Source: Tilletiopsis washingtonensis (Eukaryota; Basidiomycota; Exobasidiomycetes; Entylomatales). From it: DNA of 64,000 nt. The position numbers were made by a program, and so were the translations under genes. The notes below the pieces were generated by a model. That model was given only the letters and a program-made list of their open reading frames with translations. It was not told where the DNA came from and ran no database searches. The stretch spans positions 390,239 to 454,238 of the forward strand of contig NW_020311999.1 in the NCBI RefSeq assembly GCF_003144115.1. The letters are read 5' to 3'. Of this stretch, positions 1 through 10,654 are shown piece by piece; position 1 is the stretch's first letter, and each line of letters starts with the position of its first letter.

Positions 1-2
1 AG

Positions 3-1778
3 ATCATGGCGTACATGTTCAAGGACCAGCTCGACATGCTGCCGCAGCGCAAGTGCATCCTCGCGCTGAGCGACCTCGACAAGCTCAAGATGCAGATCCA
101 CCGCTGCATCAACTTCGTCAAGACGCACAACCCGGACCTGACGAGCTACCTGCTGCAGGAGCTCGCCGCCGAGCGCCAGCGCACGCGTCAGCAGCAGCAG
201 CAAGCTCAGCAGCAGCAAGCCCAGCAAGCTCAGCAAGCTCAGCAGCAGCACTTCCGTGCCATGCAGCAACAGCAGCAGCAGATGCAGCAACAGCAGCAGG
301 CGCAGCAGATGCAGCAGCAGCAACAGCAGCAGCAGGCGATGCACGCTCAGCAGGCGCTTCTGCAGCAGCAACAGCAGCAGCAGCAATTCCAGGCGCAGCA
401 GGCCGCGCATGCCCAGGCGCAGCAGGCACAGGCGCAAGCGCAGGCTCAGGCCCAAGCACAGGCTCAGGCACAGGCGCAGGCGGCGCAGGCAGCATCGCAG
501 ACGCCAGCACAGCCGCAGGCGACGGCCACGCCAGACGAGTCCGAGGAGGCACTCGCTGCGCACGGCATCAAGCGCGGCCTGCGCGTCGAGGACCTCAAGC
601 CGCCGCCCACGAAGCGTGGCAAGGGCGCCGTCGCGAGCGTGCAGCAGGCCGGTGCGTCGCCGCAGGCCAAGTCGCCGCAGCTGCAGGCCGAGTCGCCGCA
701 GATCTCGGCCGCCTCGCCGCCCGCGGGCAAGGGCCGCAAGGCGCCCGTCAAGCCAAAAGCAAAGAAGGCAAAGACGGCCGACGAGCCAAAGTCGAAGGCC
801 AAGACGAGCGCCGACATCATGGCCGAGGTCAAGCGCGAGATCGCTGAGGAAGAGGCGCGCCGCAAGGCCGCCGGCGGCTCGACACCCGCGGCTGCGGTCG
901 CAAAAGCGTCGCCGTCATCGCTCGCGCAGGGCGGCGCCGAGACGGCGCAGTCGCCCAGCCAGGCGGCCGAGGCTGCGCTCAATGCGCGCCGGCAGCGCGA
1001 GGCCGAGCTGGCGCAGAGCGACCCGGCCGGCCTTGCCGAGTCGGCGTGGCAGGGCCTCTTCTCCAACAGCGCTGCCGATCCGTCGGGCATGGCCGCCATG
1101 ACGGCTTCGCACGCGTCCGCGTCGACGGCAGACGGCAAGACGCTCGACAACCTGCTGTCCATGCTCGGCCAGGGCTCGATCGTGGGCAACGGCGCCTCGG
1201 ACATGTCCAGCCAGCAGGGCGCACAAGCGCCGCAGGCCTCGCACGGCCAGGCGGCAGCTGCGCGCGGCAGCCCGTCGCGGCAGCAGACGCAGCTCGCCGA
1301 CGACCAGGCGGCGGCGGAGCGCGCACGTCTGCAGGCCGAGGCCGATGCCGCCGTCGAGGTCGACTTCTTCGACTTTGACTCGTACATCGAGGACCCGTCC
1401 GAGTTTGCCACGCTGCTCGGCGGCGGCGAGTCGGCCGCGCAGAGGCTCGTCTCGGGCGACGAGCCGCCGGCCGAGACGCCGGAGCTCGTGTCGGGCTCGA
1501 ACCAGTCGTCGACGGCGTCGTCGGCCACGAGCTCGATGATCCTGCAGAAGGCCGCCAGCCTGGGCGGCGTCGGCGGCCCGCTGTCGACGAGTCCGATGGA
1601 CAGCAGCGACGACAGCGAGCCGAGCCCCGACGACCTGCTCAGCTCCATCATGGCCGGCGGCGGCAGCGCTGCCGGCGACGGGCGCACGTCGCAGAAGCGC
1701 AAGAGCCAGGACGACCCCCTCGACTGGTGGGACGCCGACCATGCGCCGCAGCTGCAGCCGTGGGCGATCCTCTCATAG
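3..1778 (+). CDS. Glutamine-rich transcription regulator, Med15-like (5' partial)
   Basis: Open frame running in from the left edge (the codon before the ATG at 6 is sense), so the true start is probably outside the window. The visible N-terminus (about residues 1-58) is a short conserved-looking helical segment with MLPQRKCILALSDLDKLKMQ, followed by a glutamine tract broken by alanine and methionine (about residues 60-165), then a lysine/proline-rich low-complexity middle and an acidic, serine-rich tail with FFDFDSYIED and DDPLDWWDAD near the stop. Helix plus poly-Q plus an acidic tail with aromatics is typical of activation or Mediator proteins. The first 58 residues remind me of fungal Med15/Gal11, but I cannot confirm this by eye. 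No intron is evident. Coding status is firm; the family name is tentative. Confidence 0.6.
   Translation: MMAYMFKDQLDMLPQRKCILALSDLDKLKMQIHRCINFVKTHNPDLTSYLLQELAAERQRTRQQQQQAQQQQAQQAQQAQQQHFRAMQQQQQQMQQQQQAQQMQQQQQQQQAMHAQQALLQQQQQQQQFQAQQAAHAQAQQAQAQAQAQAQAQAQAQAQAAQAASQTPAQPQATATPDESEEALAAHGIKRGLRVEDLKPPPTKRGKGAVASVQQAGASPQAKSPQLQAESPQISAASPPAGKGRKAPVKPKAKKAKTADEPKSKAKTSADIMAEVKREIAEEEARRKAAGGSTPAAAVAKASPSSLAQGGAETAQSPSQAAEAALNARRQREAELAQSDPAGLAESAWQGLFSNSAADPSGMAAMTASHASASTADGKTLDNLLSMLGQGSIVGNGASDMSSQQGAQAPQASHGQAAAARGSPSRQQTQLADDQAAAERARLQAEADAAVEVDFFDFDSYIEDPSEFATLLGGGESAAQRLVSGDEPPAETPELVSGSNQSSTASSATSSMILQKAASLGGVGGPLSTSPMDSSDDSEPSPDDLLSSIMAGGGSAAGDGRTSQKRKSQDDPLDWWDADHAPQLQPWAILS
187..500 (+). 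repeat. CAG/GCAG-rich poly-Gln-coding tract
   Basis: Imperfect CAG/CAA and GCG/GCA/CAG arrays encode runs of glutamine and then alternating Gln-Ala within the first gene. Mixed CAG/CAA and interrupting ATG codons would slow slippage, but length variation between strains is likely. Confidence 0.85.
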
Positions 1779-2695
1779 GCTGGCCAAAAGCGACCTGCTC
1801 GGCGCCGCGCCGCGCCCCTCACGCAATTCTCCTCGCCTCGTCTCCATCACGATGCCTGCACGATTCTCCGGCATCTTCTAGCCCCTCGCTCGCTCTCGCC
1901 TTGCTCACGCTTCCCCGCTTTCTCCTCGTCACCCCTGCCCCCTTGCTCTCGCCCAGTACAGCTCTTGTGCGTCCACCGTCCCCTTTCACTCTCCTCTGCC
2001 GCCGCTTGCTCGCGTCTCCCGGGTCCGCTCTGCATCTCGCCGCTCGCCGCGCGGGGTCATCACCTTCTCGTCTCTCCTCTTTGCATATACCGCTGTACCC
2101 CCTTTCTGTCGCAATCTGACCCAGATGAGCTCTGCCTGTGTGCTGTGTGCGGAACGGCAAGTAGTCGTTGGCTGGTCGCCGCCGTCGCAGCGGAAGTGTG
2201 TCCGCGCAGCCGGCCCGAGCGGATCGACGGCACAGGCGGCTCGAGCGCGCGTGCCTGGCCGATCAGGGCCTCGGAGAGAAGTTCTCTCGGAAGGGCATAT
2301 CGGGCCGGGACAGGCCCTGCACTGCCTTCAGTGATGCGCACGCAGCTACGAAGCTTCCAGGTTCGCAACGTCAGAGCCGAGCGCCTTGCTCGCGAGGCAG
2401 GCGCGCACCCCGCGCGGCGTCGACGGGGAGCGGGGCACAAGCGAGAGAGGGGCACGGCGACCGAGGCCGAGCGAGCCGCGCGCGCCGCTCGTGCCAGCGT
2501 CTCGGCCAAAGAGCCGGCGGTCCGCGCACAAAGCGCCGCTCCTTCCTCTCCTCCACTCCACCACGATCCCCACAGCTTGCGCCCCGACACTCCTATCCGC
2601 GCCGCAGCTCACGCTCATACGCTCCGTGACCATCCGCACACAGCGCGTGCCTGTCCGCATCTAGTCCGCAGCAGCGCGTCCCCGGAGCTCTCGTC
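1779..2695. other. Intergenic region, pyrimidine-rich
   Basis: No convincing gene. The first half is C/T-rich on the + strand, as expected for the 3' region of the Gln-rich gene and the promoter/leader of the next one. A 7-bp perfect inverted repeat (GAGAGAA-G-TTCTCTC, 2274-2288) and a short CATATAC near 2084 are the only distinctive sites I see. Confidence 0.6.
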
Positions 2696-5600
2696 ATGGC
2701 GCTGCTCGAGCAGGCTCGGCCGCGCTACAGCGACCGGGCCCTGCGTGCGTCGGCGGGGCTGGCGCCGCGCAGCCCGCTCCTGGCCGGCGCGCCCTCGTCG
2801 CCCACCATCTTCCGTCCCGAGCACGGCGACGCCTACATCCTGCCTGCCGCGCCGACGCACGAGCCCGAGGACGAGCCGCTGCCGGGCCAGCTGCTCAGCG
2901 CGGCGCCGGGCCTCGGCTCCCTCTTCGGCGCAGAGACGGACCAGGCGCTCGCTGAGCCCAGCGCCGCAGATGAGGGCGACGAGGAGGTGCTGGAAGAGTT
3001 GCGCGACGAGACTGAAGAGCTCGTCTCGCCAGATGTGCTGCTCGTGAGTGCGTGCGGTGTAGTCGGCAGAGCGGCCTGCTGATCTTGCCCTCAGTCCGAC
3101 CTTGGCGGCACGCTCTTTGCAGTGCACAACGCGACTGTGCTTGCTCTGCAGTCTCTTCTGGAGAGCATGGCATCGGGTGCTTCGGCCGAGGCGCCAGAAG
3201 AGAGCACATCTCTCTCGCGCATCGCATCGCTCGCCAAGAGCATTGAGATCATGTCTGCCGGTCGCGGCGCGCCGGGCGCTTTGAAGAGCAGTCCGGAGCT
3301 CAGCGCGCTCATCGAGCAGCTCAACATGGAGCTCGACCGCTTCTCCTTTGCGCCCGGGCCCTCGACTGGCTCGCCGGCACTCGACAACCTGAATTTGGCC
3401 ACTGCGCTCGCTGCGCTGCTTTCCGGCCTGGATCGCGTGCGAGAGCCTGCTGCCTCGGGCGGCAACAGCGGCTCAGCGGACGGCGACACTAGTCTGACTC
3501 GCTCTGAGACGGCCCGAGCCTCGCAGATCAGTGGGCCGGGCATGACTCGGCGGAACAGGCAAGGCAGCGCCGGCAACATCAGCGCGATGTACTCAAGCCC
3601 AAGCGCCAGTCGCGAAGAGCTGCGCGATCCATTCGCAGAGTCCGCGCAGAGCGAGCAGGACGTCTTCACGCATCTGCACTCGCTCATGGGTCACCTCGTG
3701 CTGCGCTGCAGCCCTCGCGCACCCGCAGGCTCGCCGTTGATGGCAAACGGCCGCGGCAGCCCGCTGCTGCACTCCCCAAGTCCGCCAACCAGCGCTCCGT
3801 TCTATCCGGCGCAGAGCACGCTCAGCTCGGCACGGAACACGCCTGCCGATGTTGCGTCCGGGACGCTCGATGACTCGGCCAACTGGAAGCAGCTCTCGCA
3901 GCTTCTCGGCATCACACGCGAGCTCGTGGCAGCACAGCGTCTCGTCCAGCCTCACCCTCGCTCGATCCTCGACTCGCCGTCATTGTCGTTCCGCAGCCGC
4001 AGTCGGCATGGCAGCACCACCTCGTCCCTCAATGGCGACATGATGCTAGAGGAGCCCGTCCGTGCACGCTCCCGTTTGAGCATGCACAGCACCGGCAGTC
4101 AGGCACACGCTGCGCTGGCGCAGAGTCCCAGACTGGCCTCGGCCAACTCTCCGCTGGCTCAAGAGCGCATCCAGCATCGCTCGCCCAGTCTCAAGCGCGA
4201 GTCGGGATCTGTGACGACGCACGGGCATCTTCCGCCGCGCTACAGCGAGGAGAGCCTGCGTGCATGGACCACACCCGCTGTTGCCGGCGCTAGCTCGCCG
4301 ACGGCTAAGCTCAACGACGCCGCCAGACGCGACAGCGTTCTGAGTGCATCCTCGACCAACGCCAGCCTGCCGGCCTACGCAAGCCACTTGCCTTCGGGCT
4401 CGCGCGAGGAGAAGAAGCTGCTCCTGGACGAGAAGAGCCGGCCTGAGGCGATCCCGGAGATGCAGCGCCCAGAGGTGTCGTCGGCAACTTCTGCGTACGC
4501 TGCGCGGACCAGCCAGGATCTGCGCGTTGTGGAGAGCAGCATCGACAGGCTGTACTCGGCCGTGCCGCAGCTGGACGACCAGCGCGTCGCGCTGAGCCCG
4601 CGACTGCAGCGCGATGCAAAGCTCGAAGACGTCGTCGAGCGCCTGGCCCGTGGCGGGCGCATGGAGGAGCAGCGTGCTGCGCCTGTGACGAGCAGCCAGG
4701 CCTCCTCATCCACTCAGGCGCCAGCTCCCGCGCCTCGGTCGCCAGTGGGCTCCTTTGCCGTGCGCAACTCCCTCGCACGTCGCTTCAGCGTTGGCGGCTC
4801 GCTCCAGTCTCTGCGGCGTGCGGCGAACCACACGTTCGACATCAAGGGGAAGGGGCGGGAGAGTGGGCCGCGCTCATCGATGTCCGAATACACCTTCGAG
4901 AAGAGCGAGGAGAAGACGAGGCCGACTGCAGCAGACCTCGACCCACTCTTCGACGGCATCCGCGCCGCCAACGAGATGCGCTTCTCTGACCAGCAGGCCC
5001 AGATGAGGCCGCGCACCGCTCAGCGGCCGCACACCTCTCAGGGCCGCCAGAGCAAGCTGGCGCAGATGGGTCTGGTGAGTGCTGTGCGTCGGACTTCAGA
5101 TATCTGTGCTGACGAGCGAGTCACAGGGCATTGGTGACGCTCCTGACGCGGCGTCGCACGCCGACGAAGACGACGAGCTCTTCAATATGCTGGCCAGCAC
5201 GCGTCGCATGGACGGGCAAGATGCCGCTCCGCCGTCTCACCGCGGCACGGCTCGTCTCTCCTCTGTCAGCGCTGCACGCACAAGACTCGACGCCGCCGGT
5301 CGCTCTCCTCTTGGTTCGCCGAGCCTGCCGCTGCGGTCGCCGAGCTACCGCAAGAAGGTGCCCGAGGCTCTGGACCTAGAGCAATCAAGCTCCGTCCTCG
5401 ACACTCCCGACTCTGCCACACCGCTCCAGACGCCACGGGTGCTTCCGGCGGAGAGTGCCACTGCGCACACAGCGCCAGGTGAGGCTTCCACTGGCGAGAC
5501 TGCGGCTGCTGCGTCGAGCAGTCGCGCCGCACCTGGTGAGTGTGCAGAGCGCGGCGTGCAGCTCGCCACGGCACGCCCTGACGCGTCCGGCATGGACGAC

Positions 5601-7364
5601 AGAGCTGCGTACATCGCCGAGTGCCATGGACAGCTAGGCGCGGTGTCGGTCATCTGCAGCATGGACACCAACTCTGCAGCGTCGCGACTCTCCTTCGATA
5701 CGGGCGCTGGTGGCCAGTCACAGGCTGTGAGCGTCTCGGTCTCGGATGGGAGTGCCGCGCCGGCGTCTCTCCTGCTGCCGGTGCCTGTCGAGGCGGCACA
5801 GAGCGGCTCGGCCACGCTCGGCGACGATCACTTCGCATTCAAGCTGCAGACGGCGTCACACTCGGAAAGAGGCACATCAGACGCTCTGCTCTCTGCGCCG
5901 CTGTCAGCCGAGGTGCTGCAGCGCAGGCTGCCTTCGCACTTTGCGTGTGACGCCTGTCAAGAAGTCATCATCGATTCGAGCGGCACCAAGACGTATCGTG
6001 CGCTACCGTCGCAGCATTGGGAGGAGCTCATCGACGCGTGGATGTGCCACGACGACCAGGAGATCAACGTCAGCGTCACGCGCGGGCGCGAAGGCATGGA
6101 AGAGGGCCGCAGGATCGCCGATGGCGACGCGTGGGTCGCTGATGCGCTGATCGCCTGGCCTGGCGCGTGCGCGTCGGCGGGCAGCTTGCGTATGGAGTCG
6201 CGGCCGACATCCAGCGATGTGAGTGCGGCGCGGCTTCTGTCTTTGGCTCGGCTTCTCGCTCCGGACTTAAAGAAGGTCGACGTCGGACTACCCACCGGCG
6301 CGCGTGCTTTCTCTGCGTCCCTCTGGTCTGGTGCTGAGCTGTGCACCACGGACAGCCTCTCGGCCTGCGAACCGCGGCGCTGCTCTGCAGTGTGTACGCA
6401 GGTATGCAAGCTGGGCCTGTCCCGGTGACCAGCTCGCACCTTATGCCTGATTAGACGTGGAGATTGCAGGCGGGCGCGGTCCTTCGGGGCTGTCGCATCG
6501 GCTGATACCAACAGTCCCACATTGTCTGTCTCTTTACATACACTCGGCTGTCAGAGAGCCGTTGACAGCCGGGTCACTCACGGGAGACACATTGCTCGCA
6601 CCGCAGTTGCGCTGCTCCGAATGCCACTGACACTTGATCACCCTCTAGGCCTCGCAGCCTCTCTGGGACCTGCACTGCGCTGCGTGCGGCGTCGCGCTCG
6701 GCTACGCAGCGCCAAACCTCGAGCTCGGGCAGCCGTCGTCGCCGGAACCGCCGGCGCTGCAAGACGCCTCCGTCCGCCTGCACAAGAGAGCGCTCCTGCC
6801 GATCACCGAGTCTGTCGCGACTGCGTGCCCATCGCTGTTTCCCATCCTGGCCGCCAACGAGCTCTATCAGCTCTCGCAAGCACACGCCGCGCGCCACTTC
6901 GTCGTCGAGGAGGAGGACACCGGCCGTCCTCGAGCCATGGTGAGCACGCCGCGGACCATGACATGCGCCTCTTGCTGACGCCTCGCCTCCAGCTCTGGCT
7001 CTTCCTCGCCTCGTGCCAGCTGTCGCTGTCTCCAACCCCACGCCTGTCGCGCATCCTGCACGCCAGCTCTCCGGACGAGAGCGGCCATGTCGTCCTGACG
7101 GCGTCCAAGGTCTTCTTCCGCGACCTCACTGCCGACGAGGTCGCCGAGCATCACGAGCAGCGGCAGCAGGGCAGCGTCGGCGGCGCCACGGCCGTGCCGT
7201 GGTCGATGCCCGCCGCCGTCGAGCGCCTCACATACCCGGCGCGCAGCTGCGCGGCGCTGCTCGAGGCGCTCGCCGCCGCCAATGCCTGTTACCCACCCTC
7301 TCGCCGCTGCTTCGGGCCGTGGAGCGTCTCGTTCCTCGAGGCCGTCAGTCCCGCGTGGACCTGA
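2696..7364 (+). CDS. UBE3D-like (HECT-like, E2-binding) protein with long Ser-rich N-terminus
   Basis: Exons 2696-3043, 3095-5074, 5127-6218, 6649-6939 and 6993-7364 join in frame to about 1360 residues. The C-terminal third matches the UBE3D/E2CBP family. FACDAC is near residue 1048, followed by LPSQHWEELIDAWMCHDDQE and DGDAWVADALIAW. A second CAACG motif begins exon 4 (about residue 1150), and the last exon starts LWLFLASCQLSLS. UBE3D proteins bind E2 enzymes such as UbcH10 and act as atypical E3 ligases. Usual family length is about 350-450 residues. Here some 930 residues of Ser/Ala/Arg-rich, mostly disordered sequence precede the domain. All junctions keep phase 0, and exon 3 carries both N-terminal linker and E2-binding core, which argues for one gene. 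The intron 6219-6648 (430 nt) is unusually long, so a missed small exon is possible. Confidence 0.75.
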
Positions 7365-7653
7365 TGGCCTGCCTCGTTCATGTCACCCCCGCGCACCGCG
7401 TCACGAAATTGGACTGGCAGATCAAATGTGGTATTGAATGGAGGCAGAGTGACGAGGGAAGAGCGGCTGCGCAGAGATGTATGATGCGCTGCAGATGGGG
7501 GGTAAACAGACGTGCGTGGGCTCAAGCAGAGTTGCGGGTAATGCGTGAGAAGGACTGCGCTTTGCAGCGAGCGAGGAGTGATGCGGAAGGAGGCAAGTAG
7601 CAAGGCAGTGGAGACAGTGGCGAGAAAGCACCGCATAAGGTGAGGAGGTAGAG

Positions 7654-9276
7654 TTAGAAGAAGGACGACTCGTAGGTGGGACGGATGCAGACGTCGATCT
7701 CGTCGTCGTCGAGGAGGCCCTGCTCGTAGAGCGCGTCGATATTGTCGAGCTGGCGCACACAGCCGTCGGCGGGCGAGCCAAAGGCGAGGCCCAGCGCAGT
7801 CGGCGTCGTGGGTGATGCCGAGCTGGAGCCGGCGGACAGGCCGAGGCGCAGCGAGACGGAGAGGCTGCGCGGCGAGAGCGTGATGCCCTTGGTCGCGAGA
7901 CGCTCAGCAAGCAGCTCGCGCAGCTCAAGACCCGAGGCACAGCTCGGGATGAAGACGCTTGACAGCGGCGTCGGCACGATCTGCTCGTCGGACGCCGACT
8001 TGCTGCGGCTCATCGGCGCCGGCGTGCTCGGCGACGGCGGCGAGAGGCTGCTGTTGGGCAGACGGCCGAAGAAGCGCAGACGCAGGCGCAGCGACGACGG
8101 CGGCGTCGGCGGGCAGGCCGTCCACGACACGGCCTTGTACGACACGAGCGACGCAGCGTCGTCGCCGTCCATCGACTCGCGGCCGTCGTGCCCGGAGAGC
8201 GACGAAGCGACGGAGAAGGTGGCGACCGAGCTCGGCGACGGCGAGACGTAGCGGATCGAGTCGGGCCGCGGCGGACGTGCCGGCGTGGCGATGCTCGACA
8301 GCGACGGCGGCGTGACGAGGCGCGACGGGCTGCGGCGGCGCAGGCTGAGGGCCGAGGGCTGGTTCGACGAGGCGCGAACGTTGAACAGCGGCTCGACAGA
8401 GGGTAGTGCCTTCTCGCGCTGCTCGTCGTACGCAGCGAAGGTGAAGTCCTGCATGCGCAGCATGGCGTCGGCGTACGAGGTGACGCGCGGCGTGAGCATG
8501 CCCAGGCCGTCGAGGTCGTTCTCGGCGCTGCCCGACGAGAGGCCCGGCATGGCGGCACGCTCGTAGTGCGCCGAGCCGTCGCTGTAGTGCGCCTCGTCGT
8601 CCTCGAGGCCGCGGCACTGGAAGCTCTCGATCGACGGGCGGTGCGAGAGGCGGCGGCCCTCGCTGCCGTCGGAAGACGATGCGCGTGCGCTGGCAGGCGA
8701 CGCGGACCGCACATCCTCTGCGGCGGCCGGCAGCGGCGCCGATGCCGAGCTGCACTCCGGGTCCGACACGGTGGAGCGCACGACGGAGAGACGGCGCTGG
8801 AAGCGCAGCGAGAAAGCACGGGCGCGGCCGTTGAGCGGCATGTTGCTGCGGCGCGGCGTCCGCGGGCCCTCGCTCTCCTCGACGACGGGCGGCGACGGCG
8901 CCGGAGTGGAGGACGACGAGGCGACCTCCTCGACGGCGGTGGGCAGCGCGAAGTCGAGCATGCTCGAGATGGAGAGCTTGCGCGGTAGCGTGAGGCTACG
9001 GCGCGTGCGGCGGCCCAGCGAGCCAAAGTTGGCGGAGGGCGGCTGCGGCGGCGTCGACGGTGCGGCGGCGGCCGCCAGCTTGCTGCTGCTGGCCGTCGGC
9101 GACGCGGCGCTGTAGCTGGCGCTGCGGCCGCCGGCGCTGGCGGCGCTGCTGCGGAAGAAGCCGAGCTTGGAGCGCTGTGCTGGCGGCGATGTGGAGCGCA
9201 CGGGCTGGAGCGCCAGCCCGCTGCCCGACGGCGCCGTGCTGTCGGGCGAGGTGGGAGGCGTCATGATGGACCACAT
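7654..9276 (-). CDS. Serine/proline-rich protein of unknown function
   Basis: Single-exon frame of 540 residues read from the ATG at 9276 (MWSIMTPPTSPDS). The frame stays open further upstream to about 9735, but that part is translated GC-rich leader with a (CGACGG)n stretch and looks non-coding. The protein is dominated by Ser, Pro and Arg with many SP/TP sites and basic RRxS motifs (for example RRSLTLPRK, RRRSPSR, RSKSAS), features of a phosphoregulated disordered protein. A more ordered segment lies around SYADAMLRMQDFTFAAYDEQ, and the acidic C-terminus contains DNIDALYEQGLLDDDEIDV. I recognise no domain. It is transcribed away from ITC1 across a 5-kb gap. Confidence 0.65.
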   Translation of the reverse strand: MWSIMTPPTSPDSTAPSGSGLALQPVRSTSPPAQRSKLGFFRSSAASAGGRSASYSAASPTASSSKLAAAAAPSTPPQPPSANFGSLGRRTRRSLTLPRKLSISSMLDFALPTAVEEVASSSSTPAPSPPVVEESEGPRTPRRSNMPLNGRARAFSLRFQRRLSVVRSTVSDPECSSASAPLPAAAEDVRSASPASARASSSDGSEGRRLSHRPSIESFQCRGLEDDEAHYSDGSAHYERAAMPGLSSGSAENDLDGLGMLTPRVTSYADAMLRMQDFTFAAYDEQREKALPSVEPLFNVRASSNQPSALSLRRRSPSRLVTPPSLSSIATPARPPRPDSIRYVSPSPSSVATFSVASSLSGHDGRESMDGDDAASLVSYKAVSWTACPPTPPSSLRLRLRFFGRLPNSSLSPPSPSTPAPMSRSKSASDEQIVPTPLSSVFIPSCASGLELRELLAERLATKGITLSPRSLSVSLRLGLSAGSSSASPTTPTALGLAFGSPADGCVRQLDNIDALYEQGLLDDDEIDVCIRPTYESSFF

Positions 9277-10616
9277 CGTGGACGACGAGGCCGAGGCGGC
9301 GGGCGCGATGCTGCTGCGGCAAGGTGCGGCTGCCAGAGGCGTGCGTGCGTGCGGATGGAGATGGGGGCTAGGAGATGGAGCGGCGACGGCGACGGCGACG
9401 GCGACTGCGGAGACGGCGAGTGGAGAGGATGTCCAGATGATCGGCAAGCGGCGGCGAGGAGCGCCTCCGGACGCGGCGCCTGCCTTATGAGGCGGGCCGC
9501 GCATCGCCTGACGGCGGCGGCGAGCGCCGAGCGGAAGCGGACGCGGATGGCGCGGCTGCTGGGCTGCTGGCGCGGCACGCCGGCAAGGCGGGCGCCGCAC
9601 CCTCGGGCCTTGCTGCACCTCGGCAGGCTTGGCTCGGCCTCGCCGCTCGCTGCGCCCGCGCTGACGTGCGGCAGCAGCACAGCTGAGCGCCCGCGCAGCA
9701 AGCGACGGAGCCGGGCACGGCGGCAGCGTCCACACCGCTGCCGGGCTTGCGTTGCGCTGCTGCTGCTGTAGGAGCGCACGCCCGGCCCGAGGTGCCGCTG
9801 CTGCCGCACGGCCGCACCCGCACCCGCATCGCGGCGTTGGAGCGCACGCCAGCCATCCTGCCGCCCTCTGCCCGAGGCGCCGTCGCCGTGCTCCGCCCTG
9901 CCCGCCGCTGCGTCTCTTGTCTCGCGCAGCCCGAGGCGCGACCGCATCATTCCTGCTGCTGCTGCGGTCCCACCTGAACGCTGAGCGGCTGATGCTGCAC
10001 CTGCATTGCCTCGCATACTGCGTGCTGGAGGCTGCTTCGCTGCAGCGCGAGATGTGGTGGGGGCCGCGTGGGGCGTGGCCCGCCGAGAAGGGCAGGTGTC
10101 GTGCGCGACAGGCTGCAGCGACAGGCTATCTGCGGCGCGGCGCCTGCCCCTTGCGTACCCGTCACGCCGCAGAGGCGTGGCGGCCGTGTGCGCGGTGCTG
10201 CTCTTGCGGCTGCATCTGCTGCGCTGCTGCTGCGTGCCGCGGATTGCTGCGTCTGTTTGGAGGGCCGCTGCAGAGCGCAGCGCGCAACAAGCGCAGGCGC
10301 GGGCGCTGTGCCTCGCCGTAGCGGATGTGCCTGCGCAGGTGCGGTGGACTCGCACGCGCGGCGGAGATGGGCGCCTGCATGCGCCGGTGCGGAGCTCCCG
10401 CCGCCTTCGGATCCGGCAGCGCAGGTCTGCGGCTCTGGCGCGGCACAGCGCTCAGGCGGCATGCCATGCGTAATCAGGCCCTGCAGCGAAAATGAATATT
10501 CTGCAGCGACGACCGCCGAGACAGGGTGCGGGCGAGCGCGAGCGCGAGGGCCGCGCTGTCCGCATCGCCCGCACGTCAGGGATCGTCAGGGCCCGAGTGA
10601 CGGTGGAGCGCTGACA

Positions 10617-10654
10617 GAGAGGGGCTCCGAGAGGGGGCGCCGAGAGGGGCACTC
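10617..10654 (+). promoter_or_regulatory. Triple GAGAGGGG (STRE-like) cluster
   Basis: Three near-tandem units of 12-13 nt each begin GAGAGGGG (10617, 10629, 10642). Each contains AGGGG, the stress-response-element core known from Msn2/4-type zinc-finger activators. Whether such factors act in this fungus is inference. Confidence 0.35.

Noticed and set aside
464-1822. 452-codon minus-strand open frame
   Set aside because: Shadow of the Gln/Ala-rich gene on the opposite strand; composition mirrors that gene and no conserved motif is seen.
9277-9735. N-terminal extension of the Ser-rich gene up to 9735
   Set aside because: Translates low-complexity leader DNA including a CGACGG-type repeat. 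The ATG at 9276 with MWSIMTPP is the more credible start.
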